Below are positions 54,684 to 63,696 of a stretch of 64,000 nt of DNA, piece after piece. Position 1 is the stretch's first letter. Each line of letters starts with the position of its first letter. The position numbers were made by a program, and so were the translations under genes. This DNA comes from UBA7672 sp965279085. GTDB lineage: Bacteria; Pseudomonadota; Alphaproteobacteria; Caulobacterales; Hyphomonadaceae. The DNA is taken from contig OZ257149.1 of assembly GCA_965279085.1 (NCBI GenBank), positions 1,178,001-1,242,000 of the forward strand, read 5' to 3'. The notes under the pieces were generated by a model that was not told the DNA's origin, made no database searches, and was given only the letters and a program-made list of their open reading frames with translations.

Positions 54684-57600
54684 ATGATGAGCGGCTGGCA
54701 TTTCTGGATCGACCGGGGGGGCACGTTTACCGACGTTATCGCTCGTGCTCCGGACGGCACGGAGATCGTGCAGAAACTGCTGTCGGAGAACCCGGGACGG
54801 TATGAGGATGCCGCGGTCGAGGCGATCCGCGCCATCCTTGCAGAGCATGGCGGCGGGGAGATCGCCGCGATCAAGATGGGAACGACGGTGGCCACCAACG
54901 CCCTGCTGGAGCGGAAGGGCGCGGCGACCGTGCTGGTCCTCTCCGAGGGGTTCGGCGACCTGCTGGAGATCGGCAATCAGGCGCGGCCGGATATCTTCGC
55001 GCGACACATCGTGAAGCCGGACCAGTTGCAGGCGCGCGTGATCGAGGCGCGCGAGCGGGTGACGGCGGAGGGCGAGGTTCTGACGCAGCTGGACGAAGCA
55101 CATGTGCGGGCGGAGCTGGCGGAGGCGCGCGAGGCAGGGCTGACAAGCTGCGCGATTTCCTGCCTGCATGGATGGGCGTGGCCAGCGCATGAAAGGCGGA
55201 TCGCGGAGATCGCGCGGGAGGTTGGTTTCGCGCATGTGTCGGTGAGTTCGGAGGTGTCGGGTCTGGTGCGCTATGTGCCGCGCACCGATACGACGGTGGC
55301 CGATGCATATCTCTCGCCGGTGCTGGATGCGTATGTCGAGCGGGTGGCACGGGCGTTCGATGCAAGCACGCGGCTGTTCTTCATGCAGTCGAATGGCGGC
55401 CTCACCGGCGCGAAGGCGTTTCGCGGGCGGGATGCGGTGCTGTCCGGGCCCGCGGGCGGCATCATCGGGATGACGGCGGCGGCGAAGCGTGCGGGTTTCG
55501 AGAAAGTTCTCGGCTTCGACATGGGCGGGACGTCGACTGACGTGTCGCATTTCGCGGGCGCGTATGAGCGGACGAACGACACGGTGGTGGCTGGCGTGCG
55601 GCTGACGACTCCGATGCTCCAGATTCATACGGTCGCGGCAGGCGGCGGATCGATCTGCTATTTCGATGGCGCGCGGTTGCGTGTGGGGCCGAAATCGGCC
55701 GGCGCCGATCCGGGGCCGGCGTGTTATCGGCGCGGCGGGCCACTGACGATCACGGACTGCAACGTGCTGCTCGGGCGTGTGCGGCCGGAATTCTTCCCGG
55801 CGATCTTCGGACCGAAGGGCAACCGGCCGCTTGATGCGAAGATGGTCGGCGAGCGGTTTGGCGATCTGTGCTGGGAAGTGAAGCAGAAGAGCGGCGCCGA
55901 CCTTACGCCGGAAGCAGCGGCGGAAGGTTTCATCGCGATCGCCAACCAGCATATGGCGGAGGCGATCCGGAAGATATCGATCCAGCGCGGGTATGATCCG
56001 CGCGAATATGTGCTGTGTGCGTTCGGCGGCGCGGGTGGGCAGCATGCGTGTGCTGTCGCGGATGCAGTCGGAGCACGGCGAGTGTTGCTGCATCCACTGG
56101 CGGGCGTGTTGTCGGCGTGGGGGATGGGGCTGGCGGACCTGCGGGCGATCCGAGAGCTGTCGATCGAGGAGGGATTGGGCGCTGATCTTTCGGCACGGGT
56201 CGCGGGGCTTGAAGAGACCGTGCGCGGCGTGCTGTCGGCGCAGGGTGTGACGCGGATGGAAGTGCAAGTGATGGCGAACCTGCGTTACGACGGCGGCGAG
56301 GCGATGTTGGCGGTCGCGTGGGGCGATGCCGACGCGATGAAGGCGACGTTCGAGGAAGGCCATCGACAACGGTTCGGATTTATCGACGCCGGCAGGCCGA
56401 TCCTGGTGGCGAAGGTTTCGGTGGAGGCTGTGGGGCACGACGATGGCCCTGCTCGGCCCGTCTCGCGAATGCCGGATGCAGCGCCGCAGGCGGTATCCAA
56501 CGTGCGGCTGCGTGCGGATGGGCGCGACTGGCAGGCGCCGGTGTTCGAGCGTGGCGCATTGCCAGCAGGTTTCAGCGTGAGCGGGCCCGCGCTGATCCTC
56601 GAGAATGGCGCGACGACGTTTGTCGATCCGGCGTGGCGTGCCGAGATGACGGCGCACGGCGATCTGGTGCTGGAGCGGATCGGCGAGGCGGCGAAAATCG
56701 AGGCGTTGGGCACGAAGGTCGATCCGGTGTTGCTGGAGATCTTCAACAACCGCTTCATGGGCGTGGCCGAAGAGATGGGGCTGGCGCTGCAGACGACCGC
56801 GGCGTCGGTGAACATCCGCGAGCGGCTCGATTTTTCGTGCGCTGTATTCGATGCGGCGGGCGGGCTGGTGGCGAACGCGCCGCACATCCCGGTGCATCTG
56901 GGGTCGATGGGCGAGTCGATCCGGACGGTGATCCGCGAACGTGGCGGGTCGATGGAGCCGGGCGATGTCTACATGCTGAACGCGCCGCATGCGGGCGGCA
57001 CGCACCTGCCCGATATCACGGTGATCGCGCCGGTGATCCTGGAGGGTGAGACGGCTCCGGCATTCTTCACGGCGGCGCGCGGGCACCATGCTGATATCGG
57101 CGGGATAACACCTGGGTCGATGCCGCCGAACAGCCGGACGATCGAGGACGAGGGCGTGCTGATCGAGAATTTTCCGCTGGTTGAAGGCGGACGGCTGCGC
57201 GAGGCGGAGACACGGAAGCTGTTCGCATCCGGCAAGCACCCCGCTCGCAACATCGACAACAACCTCGCCGACCTGAAGGCGCAGATCGCGGCGTGCCAGC
57301 GCGGCGGCGAGGAACTGGTGCGGCTGGTGAAGCATTACGGCAGCGAGGGTGTCGCCGCCTACATGGGCCATGTGCAGGACAATGCCGAGGAGCACATCCG
57401 GCGCGTGATCGACGGGCTGGAAGCCGGATCGTTCGAGGCGCCAATGGACAATGGCGCTGCGATCCGCGTGAGCGTAAAGCCGGACAAGACGGCGCGGCGG
57501 TTGGTGGTGGATTTCACAGGCACGACGGCGCAGGACGGCGGCAACTTCAACGCGCCGCTGTCGATCGCGCGCGCGGCTGTGCTCTATGTCTTCCGCACGC

Positions 57601-58259
57601 TGGTGGACGATGCGATCCCGCTGAACGAGGGGTGCCTGAAGCCGATCGACATCATCGTGCCGGAGGGTTCGCTGCTGAATCCCAAGCGTGGCGCGGCGGT
57701 GGTGGCGGGGAATGTCGAGACGAGCATGGTTGTGGTCGATGCGTTGTATGGAGCGCTCGGGCGGCTGGCGGCGTCACAAGGGACGATGAACAATTTTACC
57801 TTCGGGACGGATCGCTACCAATACTACGAGACCATCTGCGGCGGGTCGGGGGCGGGGCCGGGATTTGACGGGACGGCGGTGGTGCAGACGCACATGACCA
57901 ATTCCCGCCTCACCGATCCGGAGATACTGGAGAGCCGCTACCCCATACTTATCGAGCGTTTCGGCGTGCGGCATGGATCTGGCGGGGATGGCGAGTGGCG
58001 CGGTGGAGACGGCGCGGTGCGCATCGTTCGATTCCGCGAGCCGATGACGGCGGCGATGCTGGCGAACCGGCGCTCGACGGCGCCGTTCGGCGTAGCGGGC
58101 GGCGGCGCTGGCAAGCCAGGGCGAAACGCCATCCGGCGCGCGGACGGGCGCATCGAGGAACTGCCCGCGACGGCGCAGGTAGAGGTCGCCGCGGGCGATG
58201 CGTTTGTTATCGAGACGCCGGGCGGCGGCGGTTATGGCGCCAAGCCGGAGACGCGATAG
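54684..58259 (+). CDS. 5-oxoprolinase / fused hydantoinase A-B family enzyme
   Basis: The 1191-residue protein joins a HyuA-like half (Hydant_A_N with IDRGGTFTDVIA at about residue 8, MGTTVATNALLERKGA at about 65, and actin-like FDMGGTSTDVS at about 275) to a HyuB-like half (from about 675: EEMGLALQTTAASVNIRERLDFSCAVFD-type start, then HAGGTHLPDI and GGSGAGPGFDG). This is the full-length ATP-dependent 5-oxoprolinase architecture, which opens 5-oxo-L-proline to glutamate. Some fused members are hydantoinases or carboxylases, so the substrate is likely but not certain. ATG 54684 is preferred over ATG 54687; the open frame extends upstream to 54630. It lies close to DUF969-DUF979-DUF2891. Confidence 0.92.
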   Translation: MMSGWHFWIDRGGTFTDVIARAPDGTEIVQKLLSENPGRYEDAAVEAIRAILAEHGGGEIAAIKMGTTVATNALLERKGAATVLVLSEGFGDLLEIGNQARPDIFARHIVKPDQLQARVIEARERVTAEGEVLTQLDEAHVRAELAEAREAGLTSCAISCLHGWAWPAHERRIAEIAREVGFAHVSVSSEVSGLVRYVPRTDTTVADAYLSPVLDAYVERVARAFDASTRLFFMQSNGGLTGAKAFRGRDAVLSGPAGGIIGMTAAAKRAGFEKVLGFDMGGTSTDVSHFAGAYERTNDTVVAGVRLTTPMLQIHTVAAGGGSICYFDGARLRVGPKSAGADPGPACYRRGGPLTITDCNVLLGRVRPEFFPAIFGPKGNRPLDAKMVGERFGDLCWEVKQKSGADLTPEAAAEGFIAIANQHMAEAIRKISIQRGYDPREYVLCAFGGAGGQHACAVADAVGARRVLLHPLAGVLSAWGMGLADLRAIRELSIEEGLGADLSARVAGLEETVRGVLSAQGVTRMEVQVMANLRYDGGEAMLAVAWGDADAMKATFEEGHRQRFGFIDAGRPILVAKVSVEAVGHDDGPARPVSRMPDAAPQAVSNVRLRADGRDWQAPVFERGALPAGFSVSGPALILENGATTFVDPAWRAEMTAHGDLVLERIGEAAKIEALGTKVDPVLLEIFNNRFMGVAEEMGLALQTTAASVNIRERLDFSCAVFDAAGGLVANAPHIPVHLGSMGESIRTVIRERGGSMEPGDVYMLNAPHAGGTHLPDITVIAPVILEGETAPAFFTAARGHHADIGGITPGSMPPNSRTIEDEGVLIENFPLVEGGRLREAETRKLFASGKHPARNIDNNLADLKAQIAACQRGGEELVRLVKHYGSEGVAAYMGHVQDNAEEHIRRVIDGLEAGSFEAPMDNGAAIRVSVKPDKTARRLVVDFTGTTAQDGGNFNAPLSIARAAVLYVFRTLVDDAIPLNEGCLKPIDIIVPEGSLLNPKRGAAVVAGNVETSMVVVDALYGALGRLAASQGTMNNFTFGTDRYQYYETICGGSGAGPGFDGTAVVQTHMTNSRLTDPEILESRYPILIERFGVRHGSGGDGEWRGGDGAVRIVRFREPMTAAMLANRRSTAPFGVAGGGAGKPGRNAIRRADGRIEELPATAQVEVAAGDAFVIETPGGGGYGAKPETR

Positions 58260-59128
58260 GCGCTGAACTCGCCCGGATCCCAGTGCGGCTGGTAGAGCGT
58301 ATCGCCGACCAGCAGGAAGTCGTTGAGCAGGCGTTTCTCGGCCTTGGTGTCCATGATTGTCGTGTGCGTGCCGTCGGCGGCGACGACGTGCATCAGGCCC
58401 GGCCATTCGCTGACCAGATAGCGGCCGCCGCCGAGGTTGGCGATGCCATCAGCGTCGCCGAGGCCTTCAGCGAGAACGGTGATCGCCTTCGTCTGATTGT
58501 CGATAGCGAGAAGACGGCCAGCCATGGTGGTGACGATGAGACGACCGGGCTCGAACATGAGGCCGTTGATGGCTTCGAGCAGCTTGTCTTCCAGCCAGAC
58601 GTCTGCCGTGCCTGCGGTGATCGAATAGATACGCGAGCCCTGGCTGTCAGCGATAAGTACGCTTCCGTCTTCCGCAATCGCGGTGTCATTCAGAAACCTG
58701 GCGCCCGCCAGCGGCGTACGTGAGACGATGGCGCCGGTTTCCGCGTCGACCGTGACGAGCAGGTCGATGTCCGCGACATGCAGACGCGAGCCGACAAGCG
58801 CGATGCCTTTCGGGCCGTCGAGGCCCTTCACCCATTCGCGTTCCAACAGTTTTCCGTCGGTCGATACTTTCGAGATGAAGCCGTTGCCGTCTTTCGCATC
58901 GCCCTCGCCATTCACGTTGGTGACGTAGAGAAACGCGCCGTCAACCGAAAGGACCGCGCTTTCGGGATTGGCGAGCCCATCGAGTCGCCAGGCGAGATCG
59001 AGCTTCACGGGCGTCGGCTCCGCCTGCTCGGCCCTTTCCGGCGGCGGCGCTTCAGGCGCTGGCGTGGGCGGACTGCAGGCGGCGGCAAAAGCAATTGCAA
59101 AAATTGCGCATGGGAGACGGGTCAGCAT
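58232..59128 (-). CDS. SMP-30/gluconolactonase-like beta-propeller lipoprotein
   Basis: The 298-residue protein has a lipobox FAAAC (Cys at about residue 18), a Pro/Glu-rich linker, and about 250 residues of repeated strands (NPESAVLSVDGAFLYVTNV, GPKGIALVGSRLHVAD, FLNDTAIAEDGSVLIADSQGSRIY, INGLMFEPGRLIVTT) typical of an SMP-30/NHL-like six-blade propeller. It may bind ligand or act as a lactonase outside the inner membrane. Its 3' end overlaps the convergent oxoprolinase gene by 28 bases. ATG 59128 is chosen because the frame further upstream is not protein-like. Confidence 0.82.
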   Translation of the reverse strand: MLTRLPCAIFAIAFAAACSPPTPAPEAPPPERAEQAEPTPVKLDLAWRLDGLANPESAVLSVDGAFLYVTNVNGEGDAKDGNGFISKVSTDGKLLEREWVKGLDGPKGIALVGSRLHVADIDLLVTVDAETGAIVSRTPLAGARFLNDTAIAEDGSVLIADSQGSRIYSITAGTADVWLEDKLLEAINGLMFEPGRLIVTTMAGRLLAIDNQTKAITVLAEGLGDADGIANLGGGRYLVSEWPGLMHVVAADGTHTTIMDTKAEKRLLNDFLLVGDTLYQPHWDPGEFSAYRVSGLAP

Positions 59129-59221
59129 GTTCTTTCTCTTTTCTAACGCTGACCCCGTGGCATGGTAGCAAATGGCTGTGGCGCGCCAAGACCCTGAAGG
59201 GCGCGCTGGCGGGGATGTGAC

Positions 59222-59944
59222 ATGCTCGTTCTGCTCGGCATCGCCGTGGTTGTGTTCGGCTTTATCATACGCGCCAACCCGCTGCTTGTGGTGATGTCGG
59301 CGGCGATCGTAACTGGGCTGGCGGCGGCATGGACGCCGGCAGCGGACATTGCCGTGATGTGGCAGGCGGGCGTGGATACGCTCGCGCTCTTTGGCAAAGC
59401 GTTCAACGACAATCGATTCATCAGTCTGATCTGGATGGTGCTGATCGCCATCGGCCTGCTGGAGCGATCCGGCCTGCAGGAACGCGCGCGGATGGTGATC
59501 GCGAAAGTTCCGGCGGCGACCTCGGCGGGCGTGCTGTGGGTCTACCTCGTGTTCCGGCAGATCATGTCGGCGTTGGGGCTGACCTCGTTGGGTGGACATC
59601 CGCAGATGGTGCGGCCGCTGGTGGCGCCGATGGCGGAAGGCGCCGCGGAGGCAAAGCATGGACCTTTGCCGGATCGTGAGCGCTACCTGATCCGCAGCCA
59701 TGCGGCGGCGGCGGACAATGTCGGGCTGTTCTTCGGCGAGGATATCTTCATCGCCATTGGCTCGATCCTGCTGATGGTGGGCTTCCTGGAGCAGAACGGC
59801 ATCATGGTGACGCCGCTGCAGCTTTCGGTGTGGGCGATCCCGACGGCGATCGTGGCGTTTCTCATTCACTCGACGCGGCTGTGGCTGCTGGACCGGCATC
59901 TCAAGCGCGTGCTGTCGACGGTCGCGGTGGAGAGCGAGACGTGA
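59222..59944 (+). CDS. DUF969 membrane protein
   Basis: The 240 residues show about five to six membrane segments (starting LLGIAVVVFGFIIRANPLLVV) and the DUF969 region NDNRFISLIWMVLIAIGLLERSGLQERA (about 59-86) and GLTSLGGHPQMVRPL (about 120). The family is a predicted permease subunit that occurs with DUF979 and often with pyroglutamyl peptidase genes. Its stop overlaps the DUF979 start (GTGA), so both are made together. Confidence 0.9.
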   Translation: MLVLLGIAVVVFGFIIRANPLLVVMSAAIVTGLAAAWTPAADIAVMWQAGVDTLALFGKAFNDNRFISLIWMVLIAIGLLERSGLQERARMVIAKVPAATSAGVLWVYLVFRQIMSALGLTSLGGHPQMVRPLVAPMAEGAAEAKHGPLPDRERYLIRSHAAAADNVGLFFGEDIFIAIGSILLMVGFLEQNGIMVTPLQLSVWAIPTAIVAFLIHSTRLWLLDRHLKRVLSTVAVESET

Positions 59945-60903
59945 TCACGCTTACCCACCTCTATATTCTTGCGGGGCTGTTCTTTGGGGCGGTCGCGCTG
60001 CTTTCGGCGACGGACCCTACGAACCCACGTCGGTTCCGCACGGCAGGCTTCTGGGGGCTGCTTGCCGCCAGCTTCCTGTTCGGATCGCTGATCGGCGATC
60101 TGGCGAATGGCCTGCTGGCGCTGGGGCTGGTGGTGCTGGCGACTTGGGGACTCGGACAAGGCAAGGCAAAGACGACGAGCACGGAAGAGCGCCGCGCGAG
60201 CGCGGAGCGGCGCGGCAACCTGCTCTTTCTACCGGCGCTCATCATTCCGGCGCTGGCGTTGCTGGGCACGCTCGCTGCGCAGAACACGGCGTGGGGTGCG
60301 GCGATCATGGAACCCAAGAACGCCACACTGATCTCGCTGATCCTTGGCGTGCTGATCGCGGTGGTCGTTATCCTGGTATGGCTGAAGCCACCCCTGCTGG
60401 CGCCGTTGCAGGAGGGACGGCGGCTGACCGATGCGGTTGGCTGGGCGGCGATCCTGCCGCAGATGCTGGCCTCGCTCGGCGCGGTGTTGCTCGCTGCAGG
60501 CGTCGGCGACCAAGTGGGCAAGCTGTTCGCGGACTACATTCCGCTCGACTCCCGCTTTGCCGCCGTGGCCGCTTACTGCATCGGCATGGCGATCTTCACG
60601 ATACTTATGGGCAATGCGTTCGCGGCCTTCCCCGTGATGACGGCGGCGGTCGGCCTGCCCGTGGTGGTTATGCAGTTCGGCGGCGATCCCGCGATCGTCT
60701 GCGCCATCGGCATGCTGGCCGGGTTCTGCGGCACGCTGATGACGCCGATGGCGGCGAACTTCAACGTCGTGCCAGCGAACCTGCTGGAGCTGCCTGATCG
60801 CAAGGCCGCGCTCAACGGCGTGATCCGTGCGCAGATACCGACGGCGCTGCCGCTTCTGGTCGCCAACATCCTTCTCATGTTCTTCCTGGCATTTCCCAAA
60901 TGA
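59941..60903 (+). CDS. DUF979 membrane protein
   Basis: The 320 residues have about nine membrane segments, with motifs FTILMGNAFAAFPVMTAAVGLP (about 218-240) and FCGTLMTPMAANFNVVPANLLEL (about 262-284), which resemble a substrate-path region. GTG 59941 overlaps the DUF969 stop, fixing the start. The pair looks like a two-part secondary transporter. Proximity to 5-oxoprolinase suggests 5-oxoproline or pyroglutamyl compounds as cargo; this is inference. Confidence 0.9.
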   Translation: MITLTHLYILAGLFFGAVALLSATDPTNPRRFRTAGFWGLLAASFLFGSLIGDLANGLLALGLVVLATWGLGQGKAKTTSTEERRASAERRGNLLFLPALIIPALALLGTLAAQNTAWGAAIMEPKNATLISLILGVLIAVVVILVWLKPPLLAPLQEGRRLTDAVGWAAILPQMLASLGAVLLAAGVGDQVGKLFADYIPLDSRFAAVAAYCIGMAIFTILMGNAFAAFPVMTAAVGLPVVVMQFGGDPAIVCAIGMLAGFCGTLMTPMAANFNVVPANLLELPDRKAALNGVIRAQIPTALPLLVANILLMFFLAFPK

Positions 60904-61901
60904 CAACGCTGACAGCCGAGATTGCGGAGAAGTTCGCCGGGCTGGCGCTCAACCATGTGAACCGCGAATTTCCCTACAAGATGGACCACGTGCTGACGGG
61001 GCCGCAGGACGCGATCGTGCCGCGTGCGGCGCACCCGATCTTCTTCGGATCGTTCGACTGGCACAGCTGCGTGCACGGCTACTGGCTGATGGCGCGACTG
61101 GTGCGGCGGCACCCGGAGATCGCGGCGGCTGGCGCGGTGAAGGCGCTGTTCGCCGAGCGGATGACGGCGGAGAATGTCGCCGGCGAGCTGGCCTACCTGA
61201 GCCGACCGATGTCGCGTGGATTCGAGCGGCCGTATGGATGGGGCTGGTTGCTCGCGCTGCAGGCGGAGCTTGAGCTGCACGAGAGCGGCGAGATTGCGGA
61301 AGCGGGCGCTCGCCTGCGTCCGCTGGCGGAAGGCTTCGCGCAGAGGTTCCGCCACTTCCTGCCGCTGGCGGATTATCCGGTGCGAACCGGCGTCCACTCA
61401 TCGACCGCTTTCGCGATCCGCATGGCGGCCGACTGGGCCGAGGCGTTTGATCCGAAACTGTTCGACCTGATGCGCGCGAAATGCGTCGCCTGGTATGGCG
61501 GAGATCGCGATTGCCAGGCGTGGGAGCCGTCGCAGGATGACTTCCTTTCGCCAGCGTTGATGGAAGCCGAATGCATGCGGCGCGTGCTGGAGCCGCGTGA
61601 GTTCCGCGAATGGCTGGGGCGGTTCATGCCGCGACTCGCGCAGGGCCATCCGACGTCGCTGTTCGCGCCGGCGCGCGTGAGCGACCGGACGGATGGGAAG
61701 ATCGCGCATCTGGATGGGCTGAACTTCTCTCGAGCCTGGTGCTGGCGGGCACTGGCGGCGATGCTGGGCGATCATCCCGTAGCGAGCCGTGCGCGCGAGG
61801 CGGCGCAACGGCATATCGACGCCAGCCTGCCGCATGTGGCGGGCGACTACATGAGCGAGCACTGGCTGGCGACATTCGCGCTGCTGGCACTGGATTTCTG
61901 A
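60900..61901 (+). CDS. DUF2891 protein
   Basis: This 333-residue soluble helical protein has the DUF2891 signatures ALNHVNREFPYK (about 16-28), HPIFFGSFDWHSCVHGYWLMARL (about 45-66), RPYGWGWLLALQAEL (about 103) and LDGLNFSRAWCWR (about 272). The alternating helices recall (alpha/alpha) toroid enzymes, but no activity is established. Its ATG overlaps the DUF979 stop. DUF969-DUF979-DUF2891 is a recurrent unit, so it probably acts on the transported compound. Confidence 0.9.
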   Translation: MTTLTAEIAEKFAGLALNHVNREFPYKMDHVLTGPQDAIVPRAAHPIFFGSFDWHSCVHGYWLMARLVRRHPEIAAAGAVKALFAERMTAENVAGELAYLSRPMSRGFERPYGWGWLLALQAELELHESGEIAEAGARLRPLAEGFAQRFRHFLPLADYPVRTGVHSSTAFAIRMAADWAEAFDPKLFDLMRAKCVAWYGGDRDCQAWEPSQDDFLSPALMEAECMRRVLEPREFREWLGRFMPRLAQGHPTSLFAPARVSDRTDGKIAHLDGLNFSRAWCWRALAAMLGDHPVASRAREAAQRHIDASLPHVAGDYMSEHWLATFALLALDF

Positions 61902-62079
61902 AAAACTGCCGCCTGCCTGACCCGTTTTCCGATCGCCCTGCGCTTACAGGGTAGAACCCTTGCGTCGGGCAGCGTCCCCCTCTTTCAGCTGCTCCGTCGG
62001 GGGACGGAACGGCGGCCGCGCGAACTCCGGCATCCTCACAATCCCTGCTGGACTTGCGCGCCGCCGTTTCGGGCCGCCG

Positions 62080-63486
62080 CTACTTCTCGAAAAGCCGAGC
62101 GTAGGTCTGGCGCAGGACATTCTTCTGCACCTTGCCCATCGCATTGCGCGGCAGGTCGGCCACGAAGATCACGCGCTTGGGCGCCTTGAAGGCGGCGAGC
62201 TGTTCGCGTGCGGCGGCGATGATGGCGGCTTCATCGCCCCGGCCCGTGCAGATGGCGGCGACGCCTTCGCCGAAATCCGGGTGCGGCAGGCCGATGACGG
62301 CGCTTTCGGTGATGCCGGGAAGCTCGTCGAGCAGGAGCTCGATTTCCTTCGGATAGACGTTGTAGCCGCCGGAGATGATCAGGTCCTTGGCGCGGCCGGA
62401 GATCCAGACGCGCCCGTCCGGATCGACGCGGCCGACATCGCCGGTGATGAAGAAGCCGTCCGTCGTGAATTCCTCGGCCGTCTTTTCGGGCATGCGCCAG
62501 TAGGCGGAGAAGACACTAGGCCCGCGGATCTGGATGACGCCTGTCTCCTCGCCGCCTCCAATGCGCAGCTCTACGCCGGGAAGCGGGAAGCCGACGCCGC
62601 CGGCGATGCGGTCGCCCTGCAGCGGGTTGGTGGTGATGATCACTGCTTCGCTCATGCCATAGCGCTCGAGAATGCGCTGGCCGGTGCGCTGCTCGAACTC
62701 AGCGAAGGTGGAGGGCAGCAGCGGCGCGGAGCCGGAGATGAAGACGCGCACGTTGGGAGCGCTTTCCTTCGTGAAGGCGGGGTTGGCGAGGAGGCGCGTG
62801 TAGAAGGTGGGCACGCCCATCATGACGGTGGCGCGCTTGAGGCCGGCGAGAACGTCGGCGTCGGTGAATTTCGGCAGCCAGATCATCGGCGCGCCCGAGA
62901 GAAGCGCGCAGTGGAGCGCTACGAACAGGCCATGGACGTGGAAGACCGGCAGAGCGTGGAGCAGAATGTCCTTCGGCGTGAATCCCCAAGCGGCGTGGAG
63001 CGCCAACGCGTTCTCGGCGAGATTGCGATGGCTGAGCATCGCTCCTTTCGAACGGCCCGTCGTGCCGCTGGTGTAGATCAGCGATGCGAGGTCGCCGCCT
63101 TCGCGTGAGATGGCTTGGGCCAGCGGTTCGTATCTGGCTGCTTCGCGCACGAAGACCGGAGGGTCGGTGACGAACACTTTCGGTTCAGCGTCCTGCAGGA
63201 AGTAATCGATCTCGGATTTAGTGTAGGCGGAGTTGAGCGGCACGAAGACGGCGCCGGCCATCAGGACGCCGAGATAGATCATGATGACTTCCGGCGACTT
63301 CTCCGCCTGCAGCACGATGCGGTCGCCCGGCTTCACGCCCTCCGCGATGAGGCGCGCGGCCACGTGCGAGGCGCCTGCTTCGAGCGCGCCGTAGCTGATC
63401 TCCAATCCATCCGCGAGGATGAAGCACGGCGCGGCGCGGTTCGCGGAGAAGCGCGAAACCAGGAGGTCGTACAGGCTTGCCGGCAT
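62080..63486 (-). CDS. matB: Malonyl-CoA synthetase-like acyl-CoA ligase
   Basis: The 468-residue adenylate-forming enzyme has AMP motif YTSGTTGRSKGA (about 138-149), LPVFHVHGLFVALHCALLSGAPMIWLPKF-type segment shared with MatB (about 180-208), ERYGMSEAV (about 275), TGDVGRVDPDGRVWISGRAKDLI (about 350-372) and the catalytic C-terminal Lys in NAMGKVQKN. MatB makes malonyl-CoA from malonate. The usual TET residues after YGM read SEAV here, so substrate range may differ (methylmalonate, other short acids). ATG 63486 has AAGGTGG close upstream; GTG 63498 is possible. Confidence 0.82.
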   Translation of the reverse strand: MPASLYDLLVSRFSANRAAPCFILADGLEISYGALEAGASHVAARLIAEGVKPGDRIVLQAEKSPEVIMIYLGVLMAGAVFVPLNSAYTKSEIDYFLQDAEPKVFVTDPPVFVREAARYEPLAQAISREGGDLASLIYTSGTTGRSKGAMLSHRNLAENALALHAAWGFTPKDILLHALPVFHVHGLFVALHCALLSGAPMIWLPKFTDADVLAGLKRATVMMGVPTFYTRLLANPAFTKESAPNVRVFISGSAPLLPSTFAEFEQRTGQRILERYGMSEAVIITTNPLQGDRIAGGVGFPLPGVELRIGGGEETGVIQIRGPSVFSAYWRMPEKTAEEFTTDGFFITGDVGRVDPDGRVWISGRAKDLIISGGYNVYPKEIELLLDELPGITESAVIGLPHPDFGEGVAAICTGRGDEAAIIAAAREQLAAFKAPKRVIFVADLPRNAMGKVQKNVLRQTYARLFEK

Positions 63487-63525
63487 CGCCACCTTCACAG
63501 AACAGCCAGGATGGTCGGACGTCGC

Positions 63526-63615
63526 TGGCGGAGAGGATGAGATTCGAACTCACGAAGGGGTTACCCCCTTACGCCCTTAGCAGGGGCGCGCCTTCGACCA
63601 CTCGGCCACCTCTCC
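63526..63615 (-). tRNA. tRNA-Ser (anticodon GCU)
   Basis: The 90-base gene on the minus strand has acceptor arms GGAGAGG/CCTCTCC, discriminator G and an encoded CCA (63526-63528). D-arm GTGGCCGAGTGG, anticodon loop CTGCTAA (GCU), a long variable arm (GGGGGTAACCCC) and T-arm GTTCGAATC are all visible. The long variable arm confirms serine identity. It reads AGC/AGU codons. No integrase lies beside it. Confidence 0.95.
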
Positions 63616-63696
63616 GCGTCTCAGCGAGGGGCCTTCCTACCGGGATTTGGGGCAGGCGCAAGCCTGAGCGGAAAATCAGGAAAAGACGGGCTTTTT

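Noticed and set aside
54651..57395. 914-codon minus-strand open frame
   Set aside because: It is the antisense shadow of the 5-oxoprolinase gene with Arg/His-rich, domain-free sequence.
63526..63615. tRNA-Ser as an integration site
   Set aside because: No integrase and no direct repeat of the tRNA 3' end is visible within the window.
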